Source: Pseudomonas fluorescens (lineage in GTDB: Bacteria > Pseudomonadota > Gammaproteobacteria > Pseudomonadales > Pseudomonadaceae). Taken from it: a DNA stretch of 64,000 bases. Position 1 is the first letter of the stretch. Every line of letters begins with the position of its first letter. The stretch covers positions 186,001 through 250,000 of the forward strand of contig NZ_CABVIX010000002.1 in the NCBI RefSeq assembly GCF_902498185.1. Direction: 5' to 3'. Under the pieces are notes generated by a model. The model ran no database searches. It was given only the letters and a program-made list of their open reading frames with translations, and had not been told where the DNA came from. Both the position numbers and the translations under genes were made by a program. Shown one piece after another: positions 44,702 to 55,400 of the stretch.

Positions 44702-45481
44702 TCAGATGGTCAGCGTCCAGTCGTAGTCCACGATCAGCGGCGCGTGCTGGGAGAAGCGCGGCTGACGCGGCAACCGGGCGCTGCGTACGAAGCGGCGCAG
44801 GCCGGGTGTGAGCACCTGGTAGTCGAAGCGATAGCCCAGGTTGAGCATTTCAGCCTGTTCGTTGTCCGGCCACCAGCTGTACTGATCGCCCTCACGGCTG
44901 ACTTCGCGCAGGGCATCGACGTAGCCCATGTCGCCAATGATCGCGTCCATCCAGGCACGCTCTGGCGGCAAGAAGCCTGGCGACTGCTGGCTGTCGCGCC
45001 AGTTCTTGATGTCGAGTTTCTGCTGCGCCACATAAAGCGAGCCGCAGTAGATATATTCGCGACGCTTGCGTCGCTGCTTGTCGAGGTACTTGGCGAAGTC
45101 GTCCATCAACTTGAATTTCTGGTTCAAGTCGTCGTCGCCGTTCATACCCGATGGCAGCAGCAAGGTTGCGATGCTTACCTTGTCGAAATCGGCCTGCAGG
45201 TAACGCCCGTAACGGTCGGCTGTCTCGAAGCCCAGGCCTGTGATGACTGCCTTGGGCTGCAACCGCGAATAAAGAGCCACGCCCCCTTGGGCAGGCACTT
45301 CGGCATCGCAGGCATAAAGGAAATAGCCATCTAGCTGAAAAGCTGGGTCGTCGAGTTCAAAGGCCGAGGCGCGGGTATCCTGAAGACAGATGACGTCGGC
45401 ATTCTGGGCTTGTAGCCAGCTGAGCAATCCACGCTCGGCCGCAGCCTGAATGCCATTTACGTTCACACTGATGATCCGCAT
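44702..45481 (-). CDS. crc: Catabolite repression control protein Crc
   Basis: The 259-residue protein has the exonuclease III/AP endonuclease fold but no nuclease activity; it helps Hfq repress translation of catabolic mRNAs. The sequence shows why: the catalytic glutamate of ExoIII is replaced in LQDTRASAFE, and the C-terminal SDH is SQHAPLIVD. The first residues MRIISVNVNGIQAAAERGL are the Crc start. It is divergent from pyrE, the standard Pseudomonas order, with the palindrome ATTTAGCTAAAT in the spacer. Confidence 0.96.
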   Translation of the reverse strand: MRIISVNVNGIQAAAERGLLSWLQAQNADVICLQDTRASAFELDDPAFQLDGYFLYACDAEVPAQGGVALYSRLQPKAVITGLGFETADRYGRYLQADFDKVSIATLLLPSGMNGDDDLNQKFKLMDDFAKYLDKQRRKRREYIYCGSLYVAQQKLDIKNWRDSQQSPGFLPPERAWMDAIIGDMGYVDALREVSREGDQYSWWPDNEQAEMLNLGYRFDYQVLTPGLRRFVRSARLPRQPRFSQHAPLIVDYDWTLTI

Positions 45482-45528
45482 AAATGGCCCCAAAAATCAC
45501 GTGCGTGTATGATACCCGAGCTCAACTC

Positions 45529-45540
45529 ATTTAGCTAAAT
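45529..45540. promoter_or_regulatory. AT-rich perfect palindrome between crc and pyrE
   Basis: ATTTAGCTAAAT is a 12-bp perfect palindrome in the 81-bp divergent spacer, 22 bp before the pyrE start. TATGAT at 45508-45513 is a -10 candidate for pyrE. The palindrome could be an operator. Confidence 0.35.
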
Positions 45541-45562
45541 CCGTGGTTATCCGGGACTTCTC

Positions 45563-46204
45563 ATGCAGCCGTATCAGCGCGACTTCATTCGTTTTGCCAT
45601 CGATCGCGGTGTTCTGCGTTTCGGTGAGTTCACCCTCAAGTCGGGGCGCACCAGCCCTTATTTCTTCAACGCCGGCCTGTTCAACAGCGGCTCGGCCCTG
45701 GCCCAGCTGGGGCGTTTCTATGCCGCGGCGATCGTCGACAGCAAGATCCCCTTCGACGTCCTGTTCGGCCCGGCCTACAAGGGTATTCCCCTGGCCGCCG
45801 CCACCGCCGTCGCCCTGGCCGAGCACCATGACCTCGACCTGCCGTGGTGCTTCAACCGCAAGGAAGCCAAGGCCCACGGCGAAGGCGGCAGTCTGGTTGG
45901 CGCGCCGCTGGAAGGCGACGTGCTGATCATCGACGACGTGATCACCGCCGGTACCGCGATCCGTGAGGTGATGCAGATCATCGCCGCCCAGCAGGCCAAG
46001 GCCGCGGGCGTGCTGATCGCCTTGAACCGCGAAGAGCGCGGCAATGGCGAGTTGTCGGCCATCCAGGAAGTGGAACGTGACTTCGGCATCCCGGTAGTCA
46101 GCATTGTGTCGCTGACCCAGGTGCTGGAGTTCCTGGCCGATGATCCGCAGCTCAAGCAGCACCTGCCGGCAGTGCAGGCGTATCGCGAGCAGTACGGGAT
46201 CTGA
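45563..46204 (+). CDS. pyrE: Orotate phosphoribosyltransferase
   Basis: The 213-residue enzyme makes orotidine 5'-phosphate in pyrimidine synthesis. The PRPP-binding motif is [17 protein letters not shown] near residue 120, and [10 protein letters not shown] is the catalytic flexible loop. It is full length. It is divergent from crc and is followed by a strong bidirectional terminator. Confidence 0.97.
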   Translation: MQPYQRDFIRFAIDRGVLRFGEFTLKSGRTSPYFFNAGLFNSGSALAQLGRFYAAAIVDSKIPFDVLFGPAYKGIPLAAATAVALAEHHDLDLPWCFNRKEAKAHGEGGSLVGAPLEGDVLIIDDVITAGTAIREVMQIIAAQQAKAAGVLIALNREERGNGELSAIQEVERDFGIPVVSIVSLTQVLEFLADDPQLKQHLPAVQAYREQYGI

Positions 46205-46216
46205 AATTGCGGGAAT

Positions 46217-46250
46217 AAAAAAGGCGACCTTGGCAGGTCGCCTTTTTTTT
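46217..46250. terminator. Bidirectional terminator between pyrE and argB
   Basis: AAAAAGGCGACCT and AGGTCGCCTTTTT form a long stem with a run of eight T residues on the pyrE side and A residues on the argB side. Confidence 0.92.
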
Positions 46251-46256
46251 GCGGCG

Positions 46257-47192
<936 letters not shown>

Positions 47193-48590
47193 TCAGAACG
47201 GCAGTTGCAGCTCAGGGGCAACCTTGAGCAACTGTTCGCGGAAAACATCCTTGATACGTTGCAGCTCGGCGTCGCTGTCGGCCTCGAAGCGCAGCACCAG
47301 CACCGGCGTGGTGTTGGACGCGCGGACCAGGCCCCAGCCGTTGGCGTAGTCAACCCGCACACCATCGATGGTGGTCAGGCTGGCATCACCCCAGGCAGCG
47401 TCGCGTTGCAGCGCATCAATGATGCTGAATTTACCCTCGTCGGTCACATCAATGTTGATTTCGGGGGTGGAAATATCGTTCGGGAACGCGGCGAACAAGG
47501 TTTCGGCGTCCTGGCCAGCCTTGCTGAGGATCTCCAGCAGGCGCACGGCGCTGTAGATACCGTCGTCGAAACCGTACCAGCGCTCCTTGATGAAGATGTG
47601 CCCGCTCATTTCACCGGCCAGCAGCGAGCCGGTCTCTTTCATTTTTTTCTTGATCAGCGAGTGACCGGTCTTCCACATCAAGGCGCGGCCACCGTACTGC
47701 TCGATCAACGGTGTCAGGCGGCGGGTGCATTTGACGTCGAAGATGATCTCGGCGCCCGGGTTGCGCTCGAGTACATCCTGGGCAAACAGCATCAGCAGAC
47801 GGTCGGGATAGACGATGTTGCCGGTGTTGGTCACCACGCCCACGCGGTCGCCGTCGCCGTCGAACGCCAGGCCGATATCGGCACCGGTTTCCTTGACCTT
47901 GGCGATCAGGTCGACGAGGTTTTCAGGCTTGCCCGGGTCGGGATGGTGATTGGGGAAGCTGCCATCGACGTCGCAGAACAGTGGGATGACCTCGCAGCCC
48001 AAGGCTTCGATCAGCTGGGGGGCGATGACCCCGGCGGCGCCGTTGCCGCAGTCGACCACGACCTTCAGCGGCTTGGCCAGCTTGATGTCGGCGGTGATCT
48101 GCTGGAAGTAGCGCTCGAGAATCTCGACCTTTTCGACACGGCCTTCGCCGCGGGACAGGTCGTTGGTGCGCAGACGGGTCAGCAGGGCCTGGATCTGCTC
48201 GTTGGCGAGCGTGTCGCCGGCGATGACGATCTTGAAGCCGTTGTAGTCAGGCGGATTGTGGCTGCCGGTCAGCATCACCCCGGATTTGCCCGCCAGCACG
48301 TTGGCGGCGTAGTACAGGGCAGGTGTCGGCACCAGGCCGACATCGCTGACCTGGCAACCGGCCTCGGCCAGGCCCTTGATCAGCTGTTCGACCAGCATCG
48401 GGCCCGAGAGGCGGCCATCACGGCCGACCGAAACCTGGGGCTCTCCCTGGGCCAAGCTCTGGGCGCCAATGGCGCGGCCGATCCAGTAGGCCGTCTCGCC
48501 GGTCAGCGTCTTTCCAACCACGCCACGGATGTCATAGGCGCGGAAGATGCTGTCGGGCAGCGCGGGTGCCGGTTGGGCCATGTCGTTCAT
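47193..48590 (-). CDS. algC: Phosphomannomutase/phosphoglucomutase
   Basis: The 465-residue enzyme interconverts 1- and 6-phosphates of mannose and glucose, feeding alginate and lipopolysaccharide synthesis. The phosphoserine loop is TGSHNPPDYNGFK near residue 108, the metal site is FDGDGDRVG near 245, and the sugar-binding loop is AGEMSGHIF near 328. I chose the ATG at 48590 giving MNDMAQPAPALP; an ATG nine bases downstream is possible. It sits between dut and argB, the Pseudomonas order. Confidence 0.95.
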   Translation of the reverse strand: MNDMAQPAPALPDSIFRAYDIRGVVGKTLTGETAYWIGRAIGAQSLAQGEPQVSVGRDGRLSGPMLVEQLIKGLAEAGCQVSDVGLVPTPALYYAANVLAGKSGVMLTGSHNPPDYNGFKIVIAGDTLANEQIQALLTRLRTNDLSRGEGRVEKVEILERYFQQITADIKLAKPLKVVVDCGNGAAGVIAPQLIEALGCEVIPLFCDVDGSFPNHHPDPGKPENLVDLIAKVKETGADIGLAFDGDGDRVGVVTNTGNIVYPDRLLMLFAQDVLERNPGAEIIFDVKCTRRLTPLIEQYGGRALMWKTGHSLIKKKMKETGSLLAGEMSGHIFIKERWYGFDDGIYSAVRLLEILSKAGQDAETLFAAFPNDISTPEINIDVTDEGKFSIIDALQRDAAWGDASLTTIDGVRVDYANGWGLVRASNTTPVLVLRFEADSDAELQRIKDVFREQLLKVAPELQLPF

Positions 48591-48702
48591 CTCTGGAAGC
48601 TCCAATAGTCAAAGGCTGTCCGGGCGGACAAAAACTGAACGCTTGGACGACGTTTTGGCCAGAGAGTTCGCCATCCATGGCCCCAATGGTCGTGCCAGCG
48701 GC

Positions 48703-49158
48703 TCAGTGACTGCCCGAATGACCGAAGCCGCCAGCACCGCGCTGGCTTTCGTCGAAGGCCTCGACGATGTCGAAATGCGCCTGTACCACGGGCACCAGCA
48801 CCAGCTGCGCAATGCGCTCGCCGACGGCGATGGTGAACGGGGTCTGGCCGCGGTTCCAGCAGGAGACCATCAGCTCGCCCTGGTAGTCCGAGTCGATCAG
48901 GCCGACCAGGTTGCCCAGCACGATGCCGTGCTTGTGACCGAGCCCCGAGCGCGGCAGGATCAGCGCGGCAAGGCCTGGATCGCCGATGTAGATCGACAGC
49001 CCGGTAGGGATGAGCAGGGTCTGGCCTGGCTCGAGCACGGTGTCCTGCTGGAGCATCGCGCGCAGGTCGAGGCCGGCGGAGCCGGGGGTGGCGTACTGCG
49101 GCAGCGGGAAGTCGCCGCCGATGCGCGGGTCGAGAATCTTGGCTTGTAGAGCGTGCAT
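48703..49158 (-). CDS. dut: dUTP diphosphatase
   Basis: The 151-residue trimeric enzyme hydrolyses dUTP to dUMP. All five motifs are visible: [48 protein letters not shown] and the C-terminal [12 protein letters not shown]. It begins nine bases after the coaBC stop, and algC follows after 112 bp. Confidence 0.97.
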   Translation of the reverse strand: MHALQAKILDPRIGGDFPLPQYATPGSAGLDLRAMLQQDTVLEPGQTLLIPTGLSIYIGDPGLAALILPRSGLGHKHGIVLGNLVGLIDSDYQGELMVSCWNRGQTPFTIAVGERIAQLVLVPVVQAHFDIVEAFDESQRGAGGFGHSGSH

Positions 49159-49167
49159 GTAAACGTA

Positions 49168-50376
49168 TCAGACCTGATTGAGCCGTTCGGCGATGAAGGC
49201 GACCAGCTGGCGGGCGATCTTGCCCTTGCTGGTCTGCGCAAAGAGGGTTTCGTGCTGCTGGCGGTCGATCACGGTCAGGGCGTTTTCCTCGCTGTTGAAG
49301 CCGATGCTGGGGTTGGCCACATCATTGGCGACGATCAGGTCGAGGTTCTTGTCCTTGAGCTTGCGCGTTGCGTAATCGAGCAGATGTTCGGTCTCGGCGG
49401 CAAAGCCGACGCTGAACGGACGGTCGGGGCGACCGGCAATGGTGGCAAGGATATCCGGATTGCGCACCATCTGCAGCAGCAAGCCGTCGCCGGTCGTAGG
49501 GTCTTTCTTGAGTTTCTGCGAGGCAACGACCTCGGGGCGGTAGTCCGCAACCGCTGCAGAAGCGATCAGCAGGTCGCACGGCATGGCCGCTTCGCACGCC
49601 GCGAGCATATCCCGCGCGCTCACCACGTCGATGCGGTTGACCCGGTCAGGGGTCGACAGGTGTACCGGCCCCGTCACGAGGGTCACCCGGGCACCGGCTT
49701 CCGCGGCCGCTTCGGCCAGCGCAAAGCCCATCTTCCCAGAGCTATGATTGGTGATGTAGCGCACCGGATCGATGTTTTCCTGGGTAGGTCCCGCCGTGAT
49801 CAGTACATGCTTGCCGGTCAGTGACTGGCGCTTGAAGGTTTCGGCCGCGCACCAGGCGAGGTCGGTCGCCTCGAGCATGCGTCCCAGGCCGACATCGCCA
49901 CAGGCCTGGCTGCCGGAGGCCGGGCCGAACACCTGGATGCCTCGGCTTTGCAGCAGTTCCAGGTTGGCCTGGGTAGCCGGGTCGCGCCACATGGCCTGGT
50001 TCATCGCCGGGGCGACGGCCACGGTGGCGTCGGTGGCCAGCACCAGAGTGGTCAGCAGGTCGTCGGCCATGCCCTGCGCCATGCGCGCCATGAGGTCGGC
50101 GGTGGCGGGGGCGATCAGCACCAGGTCGGCCCACTTGGCCAGCTCGATATGCCCCATGGCCGCTTCGGCGGCCGGGTCGAGCAGGTCCATGTGGACTGGG
50201 TGACCGGACAGCGCCTGCAGGGTCAGCGGGGTGATGAACTCGGCGCCGCCACGGGTCATGACGACACGCACTTGCGCGCCATGTTCCAGGAGCCGGCGGA
50301 TCAGCTCGGCACTTTTGTAGGCGGCAATGCCGCCACCCACGCCGAGAACGATGCGTTTGCGATACAGCCGCTGCAT
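49168..50376 (-). CDS. coaBC: Bifunctional phosphopantothenoylcysteine decarboxylase/phosphopantothenate-cysteine ligase
   Basis: The 402-residue enzyme catalyses two steps of coenzyme A synthesis. The FMN-binding CoaC half (residues 1-190) begins KRIVLGVGGGIAAYKSAELI, with APAMNQAMW and the catalytic-lid cysteine in GSQACGDVGLGRM. The CoaB half (about 191-402) begins VLITAGPTQENIDPVRYITN with the SSGKMGFALAEAA dimer motif. It is first in coaBC-dut-algC-argB and divergent from radC. Confidence 0.96.
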   Translation of the reverse strand: MQRLYRKRIVLGVGGGIAAYKSAELIRRLLEHGAQVRVVMTRGGAEFITPLTLQALSGHPVHMDLLDPAAEAAMGHIELAKWADLVLIAPATADLMARMAQGMADDLLTTLVLATDATVAVAPAMNQAMWRDPATQANLELLQSRGIQVFGPASGSQACGDVGLGRMLEATDLAWCAAETFKRQSLTGKHVLITAGPTQENIDPVRYITNHSSGKMGFALAEAAAEAGARVTLVTGPVHLSTPDRVNRIDVVSARDMLAACEAAMPCDLLIASAAVADYRPEVVASQKLKKDPTTGDGLLLQMVRNPDILATIAGRPDRPFSVGFAAETEHLLDYATRKLKDKNLDLIVANDVANPSIGFNSEENALTVIDRQQHETLFAQTSKGKIARQLVAFIAERLNQV

Positions 50377-50504
50377 AGGCTTTGCCTTTTGTTCAGTGAA
50401 AGCACGCGACGACGAGCGCTACCTGCGGCAGATCGTCGCTGTAAACGGGACGAAGTAGATTAACACAGCGCCCAAACGCGCCGCAGTAACCCAAAGGAGC
50501 GTGT

Positions 50505-51179
50505 ATGCAGATCAGGGAGTGGCCGCCGACCGAGCGGCCAAGGGAAAAGTTGCTGAAGCAGGGTGCGTCGAGCCTGTCGGATGCCGAGTTGCTGGCGGTG
50601 TTTCTGGGGTCGGGGGTGCCGGGACTGAACGTGGTGGACCTGGCACGCGGGCTGCTGGCGCGATTCGGCGGGTTGAGGCAGTTTCTGGAGGCCGACAAAT
50701 CCGCGCTGTTGCGTGAGGCTGGCCTGGGACCGGTCAGGTACAGCCAGTTGCAGGCGGTGATGGAGATCGGACGGCGGCATTTGCGTGGAAATATCGAAAA
50801 GGTTTCAGCCTTGGAGAGCGCCACTGCGGTCAAGCACTACCTCAAGTCCATGCTACGGCATGAGCCTAGCGAGGCCTTTGGCTGCCTGTTCCTGGACAAC
50901 AAGCATCGCCCACTGGACTTCGAAATCCTCTTTCGAGGCACCATCAACTACGCTACTGTCCACCCACGCGAGGTGGTCCGGCGCTCGCTGACGCACAATG
51001 CCGCGGCTGTGATCCTTTGTCACAATCACCCCTCAGGAGATTCGACTCCCAGTCAGGCTGACGTAGACATCACCCTTGTGCTCAAGAAGGCCTTGAGCAT
51101 TGTCGACGTGCGCGTACTCGACCACATCATCATCGGTGACGCAGAGCCGCTGTCGATGGCAGAGCGAAAGTTGATCTGA
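50505..51179 (+). CDS. radC: RadC family JAB1/MPN-domain protein
   Basis: The 224-residue protein has an N-terminal helix-hairpin-helix-like part (residues 1-90) and a C-terminal JAMM metal site, [15 protein letters not shown] near residue 170. The family was once called DNA repair protein RadC; its function is unsettled. The C-terminal half reads less like the usual Pseudomonas sequence than the N-terminal half does. It directly precedes the accessory NRPS block, whose MFS gene ends 25 bp after the radC stop on the opposite strand. Confidence 0.92.
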   Translation: MQIREWPPTERPREKLLKQGASSLSDAELLAVFLGSGVPGLNVVDLARGLLARFGGLRQFLEADKSALLREAGLGPVRYSQLQAVMEIGRRHLRGNIEKVSALESATAVKHYLKSMLRHEPSEAFGCLFLDNKHRPLDFEILFRGTINYATVHPREVVRRSLTHNAAAVILCHNHPSGDSTPSQADVDITLVLKKALSIVDVRVLDHIIIGDAEPLSMAERKLI

Positions 51180-51204
51180 ACGCTGTCTTGCGGATTCCGG
51201 CCTT

Positions 51205-52413
51205 CTACTGAAGGCTGGGTACGACGCAGACGGCTGATGTAGCACGAAGTGTACGCAGACCGAAGAGCACGATCACCACCATGATTAACCCTGCACCTAT
51301 GGCTATACCAAACCCTGCCCGTGCGCCATAGGCGTCAATGACCAGTCCCGCAAATACGCCCCCGAGCGCTACGCCGATGCTGATGCCCGTCGTCATCCAT
51401 GTGAAGCCTTCGGTGATCCGGGCCGCTGGAAGAATGATCGTACCGAGATTCATGACCACAACCATCGTCGGCGCAAACGACACACCTGCCACAAAGAGCA
51501 TCACGGAAAGAAGGTAGACGTCTGGCGAGAAGATGGGTAATGCGGCTGTTGCTGCCGTTACCAGCACGCCAACCAGGAATTGCTTTTCAATGGGCAAGGA
51601 CACTTTGAATGCGCCGAACGTCAAGCCTGCGATCATCGAGCCGAGCGCATAGGCTGCCAGGATGAAACTGGCCGATTCTGGCCAGCCTTGTGCATTGGCA
51701 AAGGCAACCACCGCCACGTCGATTGATCCGCCAATCATGCCCATCGTCATGAGAGCCAGAACGATAGTCCGGACACCGGGGATAAGCAGGGTTGATCTGG
51801 CGTTCCCCGCAATGGCCAAGACGACCTTCGGTTCAGTCTGTCGTTGAGATAAAAAAGCCGCCACGCCGATGACCAGCAGCAGCGCAGCAACAAGTGGACC
51901 GGCTTCTGCAAGAAAACGTGTGCTCAGAACGATTGCCAGAGGTGGGCCGATAATAAAAGCGAGTTCAGTGAGCACCGTGTCCAGTGAGAAGGCGGTGTGT
52001 AATTTCTGGTTACCACGGAAGAGCTGTGTCCAGCGTGCTCTTGTCATGGCGGGCATACTGGGCATCAGGCCCGCCGATGCCGCCAGTACAAAAAGCATAA
52101 ACGCCGGGGCTTTCAGGTAAGCGGCAGCAATCAGCGCCAGCAGCATGCCAGTGCTCAAGGCGGTGACGCAGGGCAATACTCGGCGTTGGCCAAGCCGATC
52201 AACGAGTTTCGACACTTGTGGGCCGATAAGTGCATTCGCCAGTGTGAAGGTGCCAGCCACGGACCCCGCCAGCCAATACAGTCCCGTCTGCTGCACTAGC
52301 ATGGTGATGATACCGATGCCGATCATTGCCTGGGGGAGGCGGGCGATGGAGCTCGCAATTATCAAGCCCTTGACCCCGGGAGTCGTCAGGAGTTCGCGGT
52401 AGGGATTAGTCAT
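51205..52413 (-). CDS. MFS transporter linked to the NRPS (probable peptide exporter)
   Basis: The 402-residue protein has twelve predicted helices, with an N-terminal MTNPYRELLTTPGVKGLIIA. The loop LVDRLGQRRVLPCV between helices 2 and 3 matches the major-facilitator motif. Its ATG overlaps the NRPS stop by eight bases, so translation is coupled and the natural role is export of the NRPS product or self-protection. It is not close in sequence to the symporter at 9674. Base composition looks lower in GC than in the flanking core genes. Confidence 0.87.
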   Translation of the reverse strand: MTNPYRELLTTPGVKGLIIASSIARLPQAMIGIGIITMLVQQTGLYWLAGSVAGTFTLANALIGPQVSKLVDRLGQRRVLPCVTALSTGMLLALIAAAYLKAPAFMLFVLAASAGLMPSMPAMTRARWTQLFRGNQKLHTAFSLDTVLTELAFIIGPPLAIVLSTRFLAEAGPLVAALLLVIGVAAFLSQRQTEPKVVLAIAGNARSTLLIPGVRTIVLALMTMGMIGGSIDVAVVAFANAQGWPESASFILAAYALGSMIAGLTFGAFKVSLPIEKQFLVGVLVTAATAALPIFSPDVYLLSVMLFVAGVSFAPTMVVVMNLGTIILPAARITEGFTWMTTGISIGVALGGVFAGLVIDAYGARAGFGIAIGAGLIMVVIVLFGLRTLRATSAVCVVPSLQ

Positions 52414-55400
52414 GGGGGCTCTCGCCTTGCATAAGCATATGGCTGAAGGCGTCGGCCAAGTATTTTCGGTTGTTGACGTCTTGCATCATCGTCAGATGAT
52501 TGCCCGGAATGGAAATTGAGGTCATCGCAATGTCTGGTAAAAGTGTCTTCCAGCCCTCTTCCATATCAAGTCTTGCACATTCCAAGGCATGAAAATAATG
52601 AACACTGAAAGGGAGAAGTGTTGGCTTATACGCGCAAGCCATCCGTGAAAAGTGATGAATAGATTTCCACTTATGCACTTCCATCGAAGGAACTGCGTTT
52701 GAATCGTAGCCCCCGAGCTGCTGTGCTTTTGTGATCAGATCCACCCATTCATCGCCTTCATCCAAAGCGTCGAGCTTATGGCGTTCGGCTGCAGGCATCG
52801 CCGTTTTGGCATGGGCAATGAAATAGCGTTTATCACCGTGGTTGTTATAAGGCAGCTGATGTGGTGCGGGGACATCAATAAGGCCCAAAAAAGTGACATT
52901 TTCCCTGGCGCGCACCAGTGTATGCGCCATGGCATGCGCGAGGATTCCCCCAGATGAATACCCCGCAATCCGGTAAGGCCCGTCAGGCTGGATCGCCTGG
53001 ATGACAGAAATCATTCTTTGCGCCATCTCTTCCATTGACCGGGGAAGAGGGTCGCCAATGGCCGACCATGGCAATACATGAATCGGACAGTCAGTACGAA
53101 TTTGTTGCGCCAGGGCAACTGCATACGAGTAATCAGCCAACCCCGAGGGAACGAAGAAGAGAGAGGGCTCGGTCCCTGCAGCGCGCACGGTGATTGATCC
53201 GGCAGGCGGATTGAATACACACCGCTGCGCCATGTTTGAGGCAAAGTCAGCTAATCGCGGATAGTCGAAAAGGTCGCTCAGCGAACATCCCAAGCCATAA
53301 TTCCTGACGTTTTGGATCAATTGCACAGCGTTGAGGGAATGACCGCCAAGCGCGAAGAAGTGGTCATGTCGACTGACACGCTCGACGCCCAGCAATCCAG
53401 ACCAGAGCGCAGCCAAGAGCGTCTCGGTTTCACCTTGAGGGGCCTCAAACGCTGAATGGGCAAAGGCTTCGCCATCAGGAACCGGTAACGCGCGCCGATC
53501 CAGCTTGCCATTAGGTGTGAGCGGCAATTGTTCAATGAGTACGAAAGCAGATGGCACCATATAGTCGGGCAAGCGCTCACTTAGATAATCACGAAGGTGT
53601 CCTGCAAGCGGTGAACTCGACGTTGAACAGCTAGTGGATTTGAAAGCGTCAGGCTTGGCCACTACATAAGCGACCAAGCGCTTGTCTGGATCCACACCTT
53701 GCACCTCGACAAACGCCTCGTGGATCGAGGAATGCTGGGTCAGCCTGGCGGCGATTTCAGCTGGCTCGATCCGCAAGCCCCGTAGCTTGACCTGATCGTC
53801 ATTGCGACCCAGAAACACCAGGTCTCCATTGGCCAGGTAGCGGGCCAGGTCACCTGTCTTGTACATGCGTGCGTTGGGCTTGCCTGCGAACGGATCCAGC
53901 AAGAACCGTTCAGCCGTTGGTTTCGCAAGATTCAAATAGCCACGCGCGACTCCCATTCCTCCGATATACATCTCTCCCACCGCTCCCATCGGGACAGGTT
54001 CACCTCGCGTGTCCAGCAGGTAAATGCGTGTGTTCGGAATTGGACGGCCTATCGGGACCGGGTCGACGTCATCAGCGCAGCAACGATGGACCGCAGCCCA
54101 GATGGTCGCCTCGGTCGGGCCGTATTCATTGAACAGCGCAACTCCTGGCAATGCTGATCTAAGGTCTTGAATCAAGGAGGCTGGACATTCTTCACCTGCC
54201 ACGATCATGTGACGAAGTAATCCAACCCCGAATTTGGCGACGTGCGGCAGGAGCGCTCTGGCCAGCGATGGTACCAGCAGCACCGAGGTAGCGTGGTTCT
54301 CACTCAACAGGCGACTAATGCTGTAAGGGTCCACGATGGTTTTGCGCTGGACTAGACATAAGGCACCCCCAGTCGTCAGCGTTCCGAAGATGCCTGCTGC
54401 GGAACTGTCGAATGCCATTGATGACAGGAGCAAAAAGACGCTGTCCGGCGTTGTCTTGTAGAGCGTCGTTCTTGCCAGCGTCGAGGTGATCAATCCACGG
54501 TGTTCGATCATTACGCCCTTGGGTTGTCCTGTCGAACCTGAGGTGTAGATGATGTAAGCGAGATGGCGGGATGTGAGGCCGGGTAGCCGAAGATCGGCAT
54601 CCGCGTGAGTCAATGGGTTTGTCAGTGTGTCATTGAAATCAAGCACGGTATGAAGCTGCAATGCGTCGCCCAGCGCCTGCCGCCCAACCGCATCGACCAG
54701 TACCAGGACCGGTGCGGCATCGGCAAGCATGTAAGTCAGCCGATCGCCGGGATAGGCCGGGTCCAGGGGCACGTAAGCGCCGCCTGCTTTCAGGGCCGCC
54801 ATGAGACCAACGATCATGTCCGCAGGACGCTCGACACAGATTGCTATACGTTGGTCTGGCCTAATCCCTAGCTCGACCAGCCCGTGTGCCAGTCGATTGG
54901 CTCTGGCATTGAGCTCACCGTAACTGAGGGTTCCTCCCTCGAATATCAATGCCATCGCCTCTGGACTACGCGCCACCTGCGCTTCAAACAGATGGTGAAT
55001 GCATGCATTGTTCGGATAGGGGGCATCCGTCGCGTTCCACGTATTGAGTAGCAAGGTACGCTCATGCAGCGGCAGAATGTCCAGCTGTCGAACCGGGAGC
55101 TGCGGCGAGTGTTCCAAAGCCTGCGCCAGGCTCTCCAGAGCCCGCTCCATATAGCCGCAGACCCGATCGGGGTCGAACGGCGTGACAACCTGGGCTGTCA
55201 ATCCCAGTGAGTGGCGGACATCTTCCACGGACACTGTGAAGGGATAGTTGGTCCGTTCCTGCTCATTCAAACATGCGGCGCCTGGTAGTCGTTCCAAGAC
55301 TTGGGCAAGGGTGTTCTCGCCCGACAGATCATTGTGCCGATAATTGAGCAATGCGCTGAACAGAGGTGTGCCCGTAATTACCCCACTGCATCGCTGTGCC

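Noticed and set aside
48617..48630. TGTCC/GGACA hairpin between dut and algC
   Set aside because: Short stem without a T tract in the direction of transcription; not convincing as a terminator or regulatory structure.
51200..51215. GCCTTC/GAAGGC hairpin as a radC terminator
   Set aside because: The stem is only six base pairs, has no T tract and overlaps the coding end of the MFS gene.
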